A stretch of 64,000 bases of DNA from Hyphomonas sp. L-53-1-40 (GTDB taxonomy: Bacteria; Pseudomonadota; Alphaproteobacteria; Caulobacterales; Hyphomonadaceae), in contig NZ_AWFI01000015.1 of NCBI RefSeq assembly GCF_000682775.1, positions 62,001 to 126,000 on the forward strand. The letters are read 5' to 3'. Positions 6,355 through 14,841 of this stretch are shown piece by piece (within the stretch, counting starts at the first letter, position 1; the number at the start of each line of letters is the position of its first letter). The notes beneath the pieces were generated by a model. It made no database searches. It had not been told where the DNA came from and was given only the letters and a program-made list of their open reading frames with translations. Position numbers and translations under genes: made by a program.

Positions 6355-8001
6355 ATGAACGCAGCACCTTTGCGCAATAAGCTCGTTCTGACCTTGGCAG
6401 CTGCACTAACTCCGGTCCTCCTACTGTCTGCGTTCAAAGCCTATATTGACGCTCGGGACATTCGGGAAAGTCAGGCTCAGAATCTGGTCGTCGTTGCGGG
6501 CGCAGCGATTGACGGTGTGAACCAATCCCTGCAGCAGGCAGAACTGTTGCTCTCACTCTATGAGACGCGACTGACAGCAGGCGAGTGCAGTGGCGTATAC
6601 AATGAACTGTCTGAATACCTGCCGTCGCTCACCAACGTTGTTGCGTTCGACAAGGACAGTGAAGTTGTCTGCGCCGCTGTAGGCACTCCCACACTCAGCC
6701 GTGACAATCAGGTTTTGCATGACAGGTTGCGGGCCGGAGGAGACTCCTTTGCTCGGAGTGACGCATTTTTTGGGTCCGCGAGCGACGAGTGGCTCTTTGC
6801 GCTCAATAAACGCGTCGAGGACGAGGCTGGAAATTTCGTTGGCATCCACACGTTTGCGTTGAGTGCAATTGAGCTCGCCAATCTTGTGCAGGCCGGCTAT
6901 CTGCCAGACTACGTTTCCCTTTCCATCGCGGATGAGACTGGCAGGGTGTTCGGTGATCCCATTGTAGGGCCAGTTTCGTCCGAATGGATTGAGCAGGTGA
7001 AGGAAACTCGCGCCGCCCAATTGTTCCGGGCGGAGCAAGCCGGCGGGGGCTCCACCGATGTCGTGCTGCGACCTGTCGGCGATTCCAACATATTTGCAGT
7101 GATTGCGCGCCCTTCCTACGGTTTGTGGAATGACTTCTTTCTGCGGCCTGCGACTTCGTTTGGGCTCCCATTACTTGCGTTCGCAGTAACACTGCTAGCA
7201 GCCTGGATGGCGATTGATGGATTGGTGCTGAGATGGATCTCCCGCTTGACCCGCACAGTTCGCATCTATGGTGCGGGCCGGTATCAATTCAAAGCGGGTA
7301 ATTCTTTTGTTGATGCCCCCTCGGAGATCCGCAATTTGGCGACCGCAATGGAGGTCATGGCGAAAGATATCGACCATCGCGACCAGGATCTCAAAGAGGC
7401 TATCTCCACGCGCGATGCGGCCGTGAAAGAGATTCACCATCGCGTGAAGAACAATCTCCAGATTGTTACAAGCTTCCTGAACTTGCAGGGCCGGCAGTTA
7501 AAAGACCCACAGGCCCGGGACGCAATTGCGGCGACGCGCCACCGTATTGATGCTTTGGCGATTGTGCACCAGACTCTCTACCAGAATGAGCGCTTGGAAA
7601 CCGTCGATATGCGACCCTTCCTCACCGGGCTTCTCAATCATCTCTCAGATGCATTGGGCATGTCTGAGGCGGGCATAAACCTTGTCCAATCTTATGCCGA
7701 GATACAACGGGATGCCGACGATGCCATTCCGATGGCGCTGTTCATCGTTGAGGCAGTCACTAATGCTATGAAATATGCGTTTGAGGAAGACGGCGGCGAA
7801 GTTGCGGTGCACCTGTCGTTGGCAGGCGAGAAGGTTATTCTCGAGATCAGGGACACCGGACTCGGTTATGATACGGCTGATGAGGATTCCGGATTGGGTT
7901 CCAAACTCATGGTTGCTTTTGCAAGACAATTGTCAGCTGAATTCACGACTGAAGCGCGACCTGGGCTTGGCTGCTCGCACAAGCTCGTCATGGATATTTA
8001 A
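6355..8001 (+). CDS. HisKA_2-family sensor histidine kinase (PhyK-type)
   Basis: The protein has about 548 residues from the ATG at 6355; the reading frame extends back into ecfG. A membrane helix near residues 10-28, an extracytoplasmic sensor region (about 30-270) with one Cys pair candidate, and a second membrane helix (FGLPLLAFAVTLLAAWMAI) are followed by a HAMP-like linker. The HisKA_2 box is EIHHRVKNNLQIV (His361/362), and the ATPase domain has VEAVTNAMKYAF (N box) and DTGLGYD (G1). HisKA_2/HWE kinases beside phyR phosphorylate PhyR in Caulobacter and Sphingomonas relatives. Here it lies directly downstream of ecfG, so it is the likely input kinase. The stimulus is unknown. Confidence 0.9.
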   Translation: MNAAPLRNKLVLTLAAALTPVLLLSAFKAYIDARDIRESQAQNLVVVAGAAIDGVNQSLQQAELLLSLYETRLTAGECSGVYNELSEYLPSLTNVVAFDKDSEVVCAAVGTPTLSRDNQVLHDRLRAGGDSFARSDAFFGSASDEWLFALNKRVEDEAGNFVGIHTFALSAIELANLVQAGYLPDYVSLSIADETGRVFGDPIVGPVSSEWIEQVKETRAAQLFRAEQAGGGSTDVVLRPVGDSNIFAVIARPSYGLWNDFFLRPATSFGLPLLAFAVTLLAAWMAIDGLVLRWISRLTRTVRIYGAGRYQFKAGNSFVDAPSEIRNLATAMEVMAKDIDHRDQDLKEAISTRDAAVKEIHHRVKNNLQIVTSFLNLQGRQLKDPQARDAIAATRHRIDALAIVHQTLYQNERLETVDMRPFLTGLLNHLSDALGMSEAGINLVQSYAEIQRDADDAIPMALFIVEAVTNAMKYAFEEDGGEVAVHLSLAGEKVILEIRDTGLGYDTADEDSGLGSKLMVAFARQLSAEFTTEARPGLGCSHKLVMDI

Positions 8002-8052
8002 GTAGAAGACCCACATACGGTCCGCCTTATGAATCAGTACGCACAAGGACGC

Positions 8053-8077
8053 GGAACTCGCATCGCTTGGGCGCGTA
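8053..8077 (+). promoter_or_regulatory. EcfG-type promoter in a gene-free stretch
   Basis: GGAAC (8053-8057), 16 bases, CGTA (8074-8077) matches the EcfG consensus with one change at the last base. It points into a 300-base stretch with no convincing gene that ends in a hairpin at 8383-8414. Confidence 0.45.
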
Positions 8078-8083
8078 GATTAT

Positions 8084-8414
8084 CCATGGTCAACGCAGTA
8101 CACCTCCAGATAGACATTCAACGCCAATCCCGCTGTTTGGGCTCCCACCTTGATATATTCCGTCGCTTGAATGGTCCGCGTCGCGTGGGCGCGATGTTTT
8201 CTGTGCTGATTATCGGACTTGGGCAGATCTGGACCTGTTTGCGCAAACACACAGAGCTGATGCGCACGAGCAAGCGAACACGAGTTTTGCTGATCTCCTG
8301 TTCCGGCGAAGCGGTTCATTCCACACACTAAATAGTTTTTGCTGCCCTGCGAATACGGCTCACTTCCAAACATACGAGCAAAAAAAGACACGCTCGATTC
8401 GAGCGTGTCTTTTC
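8084..8414 (+). ncRNA. Candidate stress-induced small RNA
   Basis: The 433 bases between the kinase and the entericidin gene hold no convincing protein gene. A forward frame can be read from an ATG at 8086, but its product is basic, Cys/His-scattered and unlike any family, with no ribosome site. The stretch is bounded by an EcfG-type promoter (-10 at 8074-8077) and a strong hairpin with T residues (8383-8414), so a transcript of about 330 bases is plausible. The 5' end is placed only from the promoter. It may instead be an untranslated remnant, with the hairpin serving only the opposite gene. Confidence 0.2.
8383..8414. terminator. Terminator hairpin with A/T tracts on both sides
   Basis: AAAAGACACGCTC (8383-8395) pairs with GAGCGTGTCTTTT (8401-8413) around a tiny loop. 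Reading leftwards it is followed by a run of seven T residues, so it terminates the entericidin-like gene. Rightwards it ends in four T residues and could stop a transcript from the promoter at 8053. Confidence 0.75.
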
Positions 8415-8434
8415 AGGTGGGATTTGCGGCCCGT

Positions 8435-8596
8435 TTAGTCGTTGATGTCTTCCTCAACGTCTCGTGCGGTATCCTGGATAACTTCGCCACCAGCTTCAAC
8501 ATCCTTGCCAACGCCGTCGACGGTGTTGCAGGCGGCCAGCAGGGTGGCGAGGGCACCCAAGGCACCGAGTGTTGCGATCTTCACGGTATTCTTCAT
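8435..8596 (-). CDS. Entericidin-like small lipoprotein
   Basis: The 53-residue product has an N-terminal Lys, a hydrophobic signal segment and the lipobox LLAAC with Cys23. A short acidic mature part with the entericidin pattern NTVDGVGKDVEAGGEVIQD follows, ending in IND. Entericidin A/B family peptides are small cell-envelope lipoproteins. Some are sigma-S or general-stress induced and linked to an antidote/toxin pair in Escherichia coli. Only one member is present here. The reverse-strand ATG at 8596 has AAGGAAT upstream. A perfect EcfG promoter lies 32-56 bases upstream and a terminator 21 bases after the stop, so this is a monocistronic stress gene. Confidence 0.85.
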   Translation of the reverse strand: MKNTVKIATLGALGALATLLAACNTVDGVGKDVEAGGEVIQDTARDVEEDIND

Positions 8597-8627
8597 GATA
8601 ATTCCTTTCCGCTTTAAGCAGTAAACA

Positions 8628-8652
8628 AACGTTACCCGTCTCCCTTAGTTCC
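8628..8652 (-). promoter_or_regulatory. EcfG promoter of the entericidin-like gene
   Basis: On the reverse strand GGAAC (8652-8648), 16 bases, CGTT (8631-8628): a perfect consensus, 32 bases before the ATG. Confidence 0.8.
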
Positions 8653-8675
8653 AATGGTCGACTAAAAAATATTCG

Positions 8676-8701
8676 GGAACTGGGATGCCCCCTACCGGGT
8701 T
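8676..8701 (+). promoter_or_regulatory. EcfG-type promoter of the DUF1328 gene
   Basis: GGAAC (8676-8680), 17 bases, GGTT (8698-8701) is one base off consensus with allowed spacing. It is back to back with the entericidin promoter, the two GGAAC elements being 23 bases apart, and leaves a leader of about 50 bases before the ATG at 8760. Confidence 0.6.
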
Positions 8702-8759
8702 GTATTGTCATCGTATCGACCACGTTGCGTCGATTTGTTTGAGAAAAGGAGTTATAGTC

Positions 8760-8933
8760 ATGCTCGGTTGGGCAATCGCATTTTTCGTATTGGCGTTAAT
8801 CGCCGCAGTTCTCGGCTTTGGTGGTATCGCTGGTGCTTCGGCAGGTATCGCCAAAATCCTGTTTTTCGTTTTCCTTGTTCTGTTGGTCTTGTCCTTCGTG
8901 GCGCGGGCCGTCCGTGGACGAAATGTGACCTAG
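8760..8933 (+). CDS. DUF1328 (YtjA-like) small membrane protein
   Basis: This 57-residue protein matches DUF1328: [21 protein letters not shown], then [15 protein letters not shown] and a second hydrophobic segment ending RAVRGRN. It has two membrane helices with a Gly-rich turn and no soluble domain. The family is widespread in proteobacteria and its function is unknown. The start has an AAGGAG ribosome site nine bases upstream. A near-consensus EcfG promoter precedes it and a terminator follows within 25 bases, so it is a single-gene stress unit. Confidence 0.9.
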   Translation: MLGWAIAFFVLALIAAVLGFGGIAGASAGIAKILFFVFLVLLVLSFVARAVRGRNVT

Positions 8934-8953
8934 TGAGGTTTGCATCTTTTTTG

Positions 8954-8985
8954 AAAAGGGCGTTGCGACTGCAGCGCCCTTTTTT
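8954..8985 (+). terminator. Rho-independent terminator after the DUF1328 gene
   Basis: AAAAGGGCGTTGC (8954-8966) pairs with GCAGCGCCCTTTT (8971-8983, one mismatch) around GACT, followed by a T run to 8985. Confidence 0.85.
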
Positions 8986-9012
8986 GTGCTTGCTTTCTAT
9001 AAAGACCGCAAT

Positions 9013-9037
9013 GGAACTATTTTCCTGCAGCGGCGTA
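9013..9037 (+). promoter_or_regulatory. EcfG-type promoter of the AI-2E-family gene
   Basis: GGAAC (9013-9017), 16 bases, CGTA (9034-9037) differs from consensus at one base. It lies 36 bases before the GTG at 9074, with the GGGAGGAGG ribosome site in between. Confidence 0.55.
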
Positions 9038-9073
9038 GGTAAATTGAGGCGTCACCGGGAGGAGGTATAGGCT

Positions 9074-10228
9074 GTGAAAGAATACATGGCTTCCCCGGAT
9101 GCTCCAGACAACAAGCGGGATGTGGTGCGCAATTGGGCCATCACCGGAATATTCTGGATCCTCGCGCTTGGGACACTGAGTCTTGCCCAAGGTGTATTTG
9201 TTCCAATTATCTCCGCATTTGTTCTTGCGTTGACTTTCAGTCCTGTGAGGCGCGCACTTGGCCGGATCGGAATTCCTGCGGGTGCCGCAGCCGGCATAAT
9301 CATGGTCAGTCTTCTCGTTGTGCTCGGAGTCCTGTTCTACTTCATATCTGAAGCTCTACAGCAGTATATGAGTGACGCGCCGACTTTCGCTGCTGAAGTT
9401 CGCCGCGAATTAAGTGGTCTTTTTGGTACAATTGAGCCGGTATTGAAGGCTGGCGATCAGATTGATGCGCTTACAAGTCAGGGTAAACAGCAAACAGTCG
9501 CGATACGAGAGCCAGGTTTCGTCAGTGTAATGACCCAAGCCACGCCGGCTGTGGTCAGCCAATTGATCGTGACGTTGACGTTGAGCTTCTTCCTTATCGC
9601 ATCGGGTGACATGTTCTATGAGAAGCTTGTGCAGGTGATGCCCAAGCTCAAGGACAAGCGACGAGCGTTGGCAGCTGCGCGCACTATAGAAAACCAGCTT
9701 TCAACTTATCTCTTCACCATTACAGCGATCAATGCAGTGCTCGGCATGGTCATCGGTTCGGTTATGTGGGCGATCGGGATGCCCAATCCGCTGCTGTTCG
9801 GGTTGGGCGCATTCTTGCTCAATTATATTCCGTACATTGGTTCCATCGGAGGAATCACGGTTTCGCTCGTGACTGGGTTGGTGACCTTTGACAACACTCT
9901 CCAGGCGCTACTGCCCGCGCTGCTTTATTGGCTGATAAACACCATAGAAGGACAGTTTTTAACGCCCGTGCTGGTGGGGCGCCGCCTCAAGCTGAACGCG
10001 GTCGTCGTATTCATTTCATTTGCGTTGTGGGCCTGGGTTTGGTCATTTATGGGAATGTTGTTGTCGACGCCGATCCTGCTAATGGCAAAAGTCGTGTCCG
10101 ACAATGTGAATGGATTGGAGAGCTTCGGAAAATTCCTGGGTGATCGGGACGACCTGTCCGGTTCGGATTCACGATTGATGAAGTTCGTGTTCCGCCAAAA
10201 AGATACTCCACTTTCGGAAGAAGGGTGA
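9074..10228 (+). CDS. AI-2E transporter-family (PerM-like) membrane protein
   Basis: The 384 residues match the AI-2E/PerM family in length and layout: an N-terminal pair of helices (NWAITGIFWILALGTLSLAQGVFVPI), a further helix, a soluble middle (about 100-170), and a C-terminal block of membrane helices with FGLGAFLLNYIPYIGSIGG and LYWLINTIEGQFLTPVLVGRRLKLN, the most conserved family segments. Members include exporters of autoinducer 2 and Na+(Li+)/H+ antiporters, so the substrate cannot be named. The GTG start has a strong GGGAGGAGG site; an ATG four codons later is the alternative. A stress promoter precedes it. The GH3 gene converges 7 bases after its stop. Confidence 0.88.
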   Translation: MKEYMASPDAPDNKRDVVRNWAITGIFWILALGTLSLAQGVFVPIISAFVLALTFSPVRRALGRIGIPAGAAAGIIMVSLLVVLGVLFYFISEALQQYMSDAPTFAAEVRRELSGLFGTIEPVLKAGDQIDALTSQGKQQTVAIREPGFVSVMTQATPAVVSQLIVTLTLSFFLIASGDMFYEKLVQVMPKLKDKRRALAAARTIENQLSTYLFTITAINAVLGMVIGSVMWAIGMPNPLLFGLGAFLLNYIPYIGSIGGITVSLVTGLVTFDNTLQALLPALLYWLINTIEGQFLTPVLVGRRLKLNAVVVFISFALWAWVWSFMGMLLSTPILLMAKVVSDNVNGLESFGKFLGDRDDLSGSDSRLMKFVFRQKDTPLSEEG

Positions 10229-10235
10229 GTCCCCT

Positions 10236-12644
10236 TCAGCCGTCGGGCATCACCATGGCCAAGTGCGACAAGACAATACGTGCCGGCCTTCGGGCCGAGA
10301 ACTCGATACCCTCAATCAAGGATATAACCGCACCTGATTCAGATACTTCTCGGAGTGGAATTTGGAAAGTCGATGTTCCCTTCTCTCCGACGTCCCGTTC
10401 AAGTTCGGACAAGCTGCCTATCTCATGCCGGCCGGACTCGGAAAGTACAGCTAGAACAATGTTACCTGCATCCTGCTGAGAAACGTCCAAAGTCAAGGTG
10501 AAACAGAAACCAGCGTTGACCTCCCGAGTTAGGTCCAGTCTCTCGTGTGAGAAAAGGACAGGCGCAAAGGAGTCACCCTTCCAAACGATCTCGATGGCAT
10601 TTTCTTGTTGTCCCAAGTCAGCTGACTTGAGCACTATCGCTCCCGCAGCAGAGATGGCTTCGCCGCCATGCCAAGGTTTCCCAATTTCACTATTCTCAAG
10701 GTGCACCGTCCAACTTCCTGCGGTTCGGCCTAACTCAAAAATTGTGCCATGGTCGGGCTGAGTGACGACACCGTCTTCATGCAGTATCCGCAGGTTCCCA
10801 CAGTCCTTCATGGATAGTCCGAACCCGAACGGAAACAGAGGATCATAGGGCTGCGAACCCATATTGAGCGCGTATTGATCCGCATATTGAGGCCAGGAAA
10901 AAGATAGTTTGCCGGAGAAGTCGAGACCATTCGTTGCGAACAGCACATCAGCGAGTGCGCCTGCCTGAGTGCCGGGAAGAAATGCTGCGATGAAGGCGTC
11001 GGACGCATTCAATGATGGATTGACCCAAAGCGGTCGCCCAGAGAGGAAGATGCAGATGGTGGGGATGCCTGCCTTTCGCAGCCGTTTGAGCGTGTCGGCA
11101 CCTTTCTTGTCACGGGGCTGAAAATCGAGCGTCGACAGGTCTCCGCGAAACTCGGCATAGGGGGCCTCTCCAAATACGTGAATGGCAATGTCCGGCGAGT
11201 CCTTGATGCGCCCGCCGGGTGAATAGGTAACTTTACTGCCATGCTCTTTGCCAACGCGTCTGATGCCCGCCAGAAGGGTTTCGGCATGCGGATAGTCGGC
11301 CGGGTTGAGATTTCCGCCTTGCCATGACAGTGACCAACCCCCGCACATCATGCCGAGATCATCCGCAGCGCGCCCCGTAACCAGAATTTTTTGGTTCGAT
11401 TGCAGAGGCAAAACCTGATTTGCATTTTTTAGCAAAACAGCAGATTTCCGGACGGCAGCAGCTGCAAGGTCCGTATGTGCCGTGCACCCGACAATACTTC
11501 CTCGCACAACCAGAATCCGCTCGCTGGGAGCGGGTTGGCTGCACAGGCCTGCACGCATTTTTAGTCTAAGTACGCGGCGGACCGCATCGTCCAGACGTTC
11601 TTGGGTGATTCGTCCGGACTCGAGATGGCGCAACAGGGAGGCATGCAGGCCTTTCCAGCTATCGGGAGCCATATACATGTCCAGCCCCGCCATCAGCGCG
11701 TCGGGGCAATCGGTTGGGGTAGCGCCCTCAATTTGCCCGTGCCCGTTCCAATCTCCCACGACGACTCCATCGAAGCCCCAATGGGCTTTTAGAAGGTCTG
11801 CGAGAAAGGCTTCGTGTCCGTGCATTTTCCGACCGCCCCAACTTGAAAACGAGGCCATCACAGTCTGCACTCCAGCTTCGAGAGTGGCGTAGTACCCGGC
11901 TGCGTGGATCTCCCGCAATTCGGCTTCTGAGGCGATCGTTTCGCCTTGATCTCGTCCCGCCTGAGTGCCGCCATCACCAATAAAATGTTTCGCGCAAGCG
12001 AGTATCTTGGCGTCACCGAGGAAGTTCTCGTTGCCCGAAATACCTTGTAGGCCGCGGACCAGGGCGGCGCTCAGCTCGGCGACCAATTCGGGGGACTCCG
12101 AATAGGACTCATAGGCCCGGCCCCACCGGCTGTCGCGTGCGACGGCGACGGTCGGAGAGAATGCCCAATCCATACCTGATGCACGTACTTCACGTGCGGT
12201 GGCGGCGCCTATGCGTTCCACCAGTTCTGCATCCCGCGCGGCACCCAGTCCGACATTATGCGGGAAGATTGTTGCCCCAATCAGATTGTTGTGGCCGTGA
12301 ACCGCGTCGGTGCCCCACAATAAGGGAATACGAGGGCCATCTGCACGCATGGATGCCGCCCAAAATTCATCGGCGAGTTCCAGCCAGTCCGCGAGACTGG
12401 CACGCTGATTTCCATTCGGGGCAGAGTTGCCGCCATTCAGTACTGAGCCGAGATGATAGGCCGCCACATCCCCAGGCGTCACAGATGCAATGTCGGCCTG
12501 AATGATTTGCCCAACCTTCTGCGCAGGTGTCAGCCACTCTAGAATTCGCTCAATCAAAGCCTCTGTTTTCTCGCACCGGAGGTGCGGCTTTTGCGCCTTC
12601 GGCCAATCGGATAGGACCAGCGTAGGATTACGTGGGGCCGTCAT
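10236..12644 (-). CDS. Glycoside hydrolase family 3 (beta-glucosidase/exo-glucanase type)
   Basis: This 802-residue GH3 enzyme has an N-terminal TIM-barrel domain (about 25-370) with LLWGTDAVHGHNN, AKHFIGDGGTQAGRDQGET and the nucleophile Asp298 in VVVGDWNGHGQIEG. A GH3 C-terminal domain follows (about 395-610, SAVLLKNANQVLPL), then a beta-sandwich extension of the ExoP type. I see no signal peptide, so it is probably cytoplasmic and cleaves imported oligosaccharides. It overlaps the sodium symporter gene by four bases (ATGA), so transport and hydrolysis are coupled. The sugar linkage cannot be read from the sequence; beta-glucosides are the usual substrates. Confidence 0.92.
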   Translation of the reverse strand: MTAPRNPTLVLSDWPKAQKPHLRCEKTEALIERILEWLTPAQKVGQIIQADIASVTPGDVAAYHLGSVLNGGNSAPNGNQRASLADWLELADEFWAASMRADGPRIPLLWGTDAVHGHNNLIGATIFPHNVGLGAARDAELVERIGAATAREVRASGMDWAFSPTVAVARDSRWGRAYESYSESPELVAELSAALVRGLQGISGNENFLGDAKILACAKHFIGDGGTQAGRDQGETIASEAELREIHAAGYYATLEAGVQTVMASFSSWGGRKMHGHEAFLADLLKAHWGFDGVVVGDWNGHGQIEGATPTDCPDALMAGLDMYMAPDSWKGLHASLLRHLESGRITQERLDDAVRRVLRLKMRAGLCSQPAPSERILVVRGSIVGCTAHTDLAAAAVRKSAVLLKNANQVLPLQSNQKILVTGRAADDLGMMCGGWSLSWQGGNLNPADYPHAETLLAGIRRVGKEHGSKVTYSPGGRIKDSPDIAIHVFGEAPYAEFRGDLSTLDFQPRDKKGADTLKRLRKAGIPTICIFLSGRPLWVNPSLNASDAFIAAFLPGTQAGALADVLFATNGLDFSGKLSFSWPQYADQYALNMGSQPYDPLFPFGFGLSMKDCGNLRILHEDGVVTQPDHGTIFELGRTAGSWTVHLENSEIGKPWHGGEAISAAGAIVLKSADLGQQENAIEIVWKGDSFAPVLFSHERLDLTREVNAGFCFTLTLDVSQQDAGNIVLAVLSESGRHEIGSLSELERDVGEKGTSTFQIPLREVSESGAVISLIEGIEFSARRPARIVLSHLAMVMPDG

Positions 12645-14596
12645 AAATTCAGTCCGACGCCGGACCGGTGTGCTGGCTCCTCGTCGGGAGAGTAGTCTTC
12701 GGGATAGTCTTTCATCTGGTCATACCAGTTGCGTTTCAGGAACATGCTGGTGATGGTCACAACTGAAAGCGCTGCAACCATTTTGGGCCAGTCCTGAATG
12801 ACCAGGAAAATGGGGACGCAGATCAAAGTCGTCTGCCAGACAATACCAACGGCCACGTTAATCAGATCGCGCTTCAAGTTCGTATTGGGGATGACAGTTC
12901 GACCGTTGGCGGCGAGTGAATTGGCGACGGGTCTCCAAAGGCCCCATGGACGAGTTCTCAGGTAGAACCGTTCCAACGTTTCCATTTCGGTTGGCTTGGT
13001 CACCAGAGAGCCGATCACGACGGCGACAAGGCATGCGGCGAAGAAGAATGGGAAAGCCTGTAATGGGTTGATGTCCACGTGTGGCAAACCCAAGCCAAGC
13101 GCGCATAGGATACCCGTCAGCATACCCCAGAAGTAACCATAACCATTCATACGCCACCAATACCATTTCACCACATTGGCGGCCGTGTATCCGCCATAGA
13201 GACCCGCCGTGATCCAGTTGATGACATTGTCGATACTGGTCAGGAACACTCCAATGAGCGTGCCGACGATTACGAAGATCGTGGAGACGAGATAACTGAT
13301 TCTGAGATAGGTCTTCTCGGATGCATTCGGCCTGATGTATTTCCGGTAGATGTCATTTACGACATATGCTGGGGCGGCGTTAAGGGGGGCGGCGAAGCTG
13401 GACATGAACGCGGCCAGTAAGCCGGCGAGGGTAAGGCCGAGCAGCCCCACTGGAATGAATTCGCGTAGTGCAAATGGCAGCACGGCCTCAAAGTCCGCAT
13501 CTGTGCCCATCTCGCGCAAATAGGGGCTGAAATAGACCAGCGCGAGAATCGTCAGGCCGGTGATCAGCAAATAGCGGGGGACATTCAGGACAATGCTGAC
13601 CAGCGCACTCATTTTGGCCGCTTCGATTGGAGTGCGTGCTGAAAGGATGCGCTGCATGTCATAGTTTGGGGCCGGTCCGGCAAGTGATGTGAAGATGCCT
13701 TTCAGCAAGACAAGCATGAAGAATATTGCGAACAGCGAGTAGCCCTCACTCGCTATTTTGGCATCGGCAGAGGGAAGCAGACTGGACCAATCAAGGCCAA
13801 GCTCCCATCCAAAAAAGGGGTTGCTCCATCCTTCGGGGACCGCCGCAGCCAGCGTCTCCGGTGCAACATGCATCATGGCGATCACGGCAATACCGACACT
13901 GGCAATCGTAATGACGAGGAATTGCATGACTTCCGTAAAGACTACGGAGTACATGCCGCCCTTGATGACATAGAGCGATGTAAGGAAGATCAGGATGACG
14001 CCGAAAATCTTCTCATTGAGCGAGACCATTGCGGCTTCCCTCTGGGCCAGAAGGTCACCGGCGAGATTGGGCGCCTTCAGGGCAGCAGGTAGGAAAACAT
14101 CGAGATTAAGAAAGCCCGCGAGGTCCAGCGGGATGAACTGGACTGCGAGCTTGCCGATGCCGAGGAAGCCGTAGGCCATGTAGGCGAGCACCAAGATCAA
14201 CGCGAACAACACGACGATCAAATGGCTTAACCGTGCGGCTGGGCCATCGCCAAATCGGAAGGTAATCCACTCTGCCCCGGTCATCGCGCCTGACCGGCGC
14301 AACCAGATGGATAGGAAGACCATCAGGAATACTTGGTTGAAGACAGGCCAGAGCCATGGGATCCAGACGCTTTTCAGACCATAGACAAACAGGATGGATA
14401 CGAGCCACATCGTACCAGCTACATCGAACATACCAGAGGCGTTCGACAGGCCCAGCGCATACCAGGGCAACCGATTGCCACCCAGAAAGTAGCTCCGCAT
14501 ACCCTTGTTGGCCCGGGTGGAAATCCAGAAGCCGATGAACAGCGTCAAGCCGATGTATGCCGCGATCACGGCCATATCAATCGGATGTAGACTCAC
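12641..14596 (-). CDS. Sodium:solute symporter (SSS family, sugar type)
   Basis: This 651-residue protein has about 14 membrane helices. The SSS features are FLGGNRLPWYALGLSNASGMFDVAGT near the N-terminus, GGMYSVVFTEVMQFLVI in the middle and FAAPLNAAPAYVVNDIYRKYIRP, which corresponds to the conserved sodium-site region of sugar-type members. The GTG start has an AGGAG site nine bases away. It is the first gene of an operon with the GH3 glycosidase and diverges from a LacI regulator, so it probably imports an oligosaccharide or glycoside that the GH3 enzyme cleaves. The substrate is inferred only. Confidence 0.92.
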   Translation of the reverse strand: MSLHPIDMAVIAAYIGLTLFIGFWISTRANKGMRSYFLGGNRLPWYALGLSNASGMFDVAGTMWLVSILFVYGLKSVWIPWLWPVFNQVFLMVFLSIWLRRSGAMTGAEWITFRFGDGPAARLSHLIVVLFALILVLAYMAYGFLGIGKLAVQFIPLDLAGFLNLDVFLPAALKAPNLAGDLLAQREAAMVSLNEKIFGVILIFLTSLYVIKGGMYSVVFTEVMQFLVITIASVGIAVIAMMHVAPETLAAAVPEGWSNPFFGWELGLDWSSLLPSADAKIASEGYSLFAIFFMLVLLKGIFTSLAGPAPNYDMQRILSARTPIEAAKMSALVSIVLNVPRYLLITGLTILALVYFSPYLREMGTDADFEAVLPFALREFIPVGLLGLTLAGLLAAFMSSFAAPLNAAPAYVVNDIYRKYIRPNASEKTYLRISYLVSTIFVIVGTLIGVFLTSIDNVINWITAGLYGGYTAANVVKWYWWRMNGYGYFWGMLTGILCALGLGLPHVDINPLQAFPFFFAACLVAVVIGSLVTKPTEMETLERFYLRTRPWGLWRPVANSLAANGRTVIPNTNLKRDLINVAVGIVWQTTLICVPIFLVIQDWPKMVAALSVVTITSMFLKRNWYDQMKDYPEDYSPDEEPAHRSGVGLNL

Positions 14597-14725
14597 GGTC
14601 CCCGACTCCTAGTTAGTGCGCGCGGTTCGCCCCGGGCGGGCGGCGGTGCACCGAATTCCTCCTTGCAGCCAAATGAGCCGCCGTCGCCAACGTTCTGTGC
14701 GTGCCTGACCATGAGAACATTCAAT

Positions 14726-14735
14726 ACAACCGGTT
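14726..14735. promoter_or_regulatory. Candidate LacI-family operator
   Basis: ACAACCGGTT with the palindromic core AACCGGTT lies between the symporter operon (start 14596) and the divergent LacI gene (start 14842), the expected place for autoregulation. The same ten bases recur at 23715-23724. The central CCGG is typical of LacI-family operators. Confidence 0.45.
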
Positions 14736-14841
14736 TCATTGCAAGCGGTCATGGTGTTTGATGATTGGATGGTTCCGCAGTTCGGGCGAGGTGCACCGAT
14801 GGGGAGTCCAAGAAAGCCGAAATGGCTTGCCGGAGAACTTA

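Noticed and set aside
8029-8331. A 100-residue forward reading frame after the kinase
   Set aside because: No ribosome site, no family pattern and irregular composition; noncoding RNA is a better, though weak, reading.
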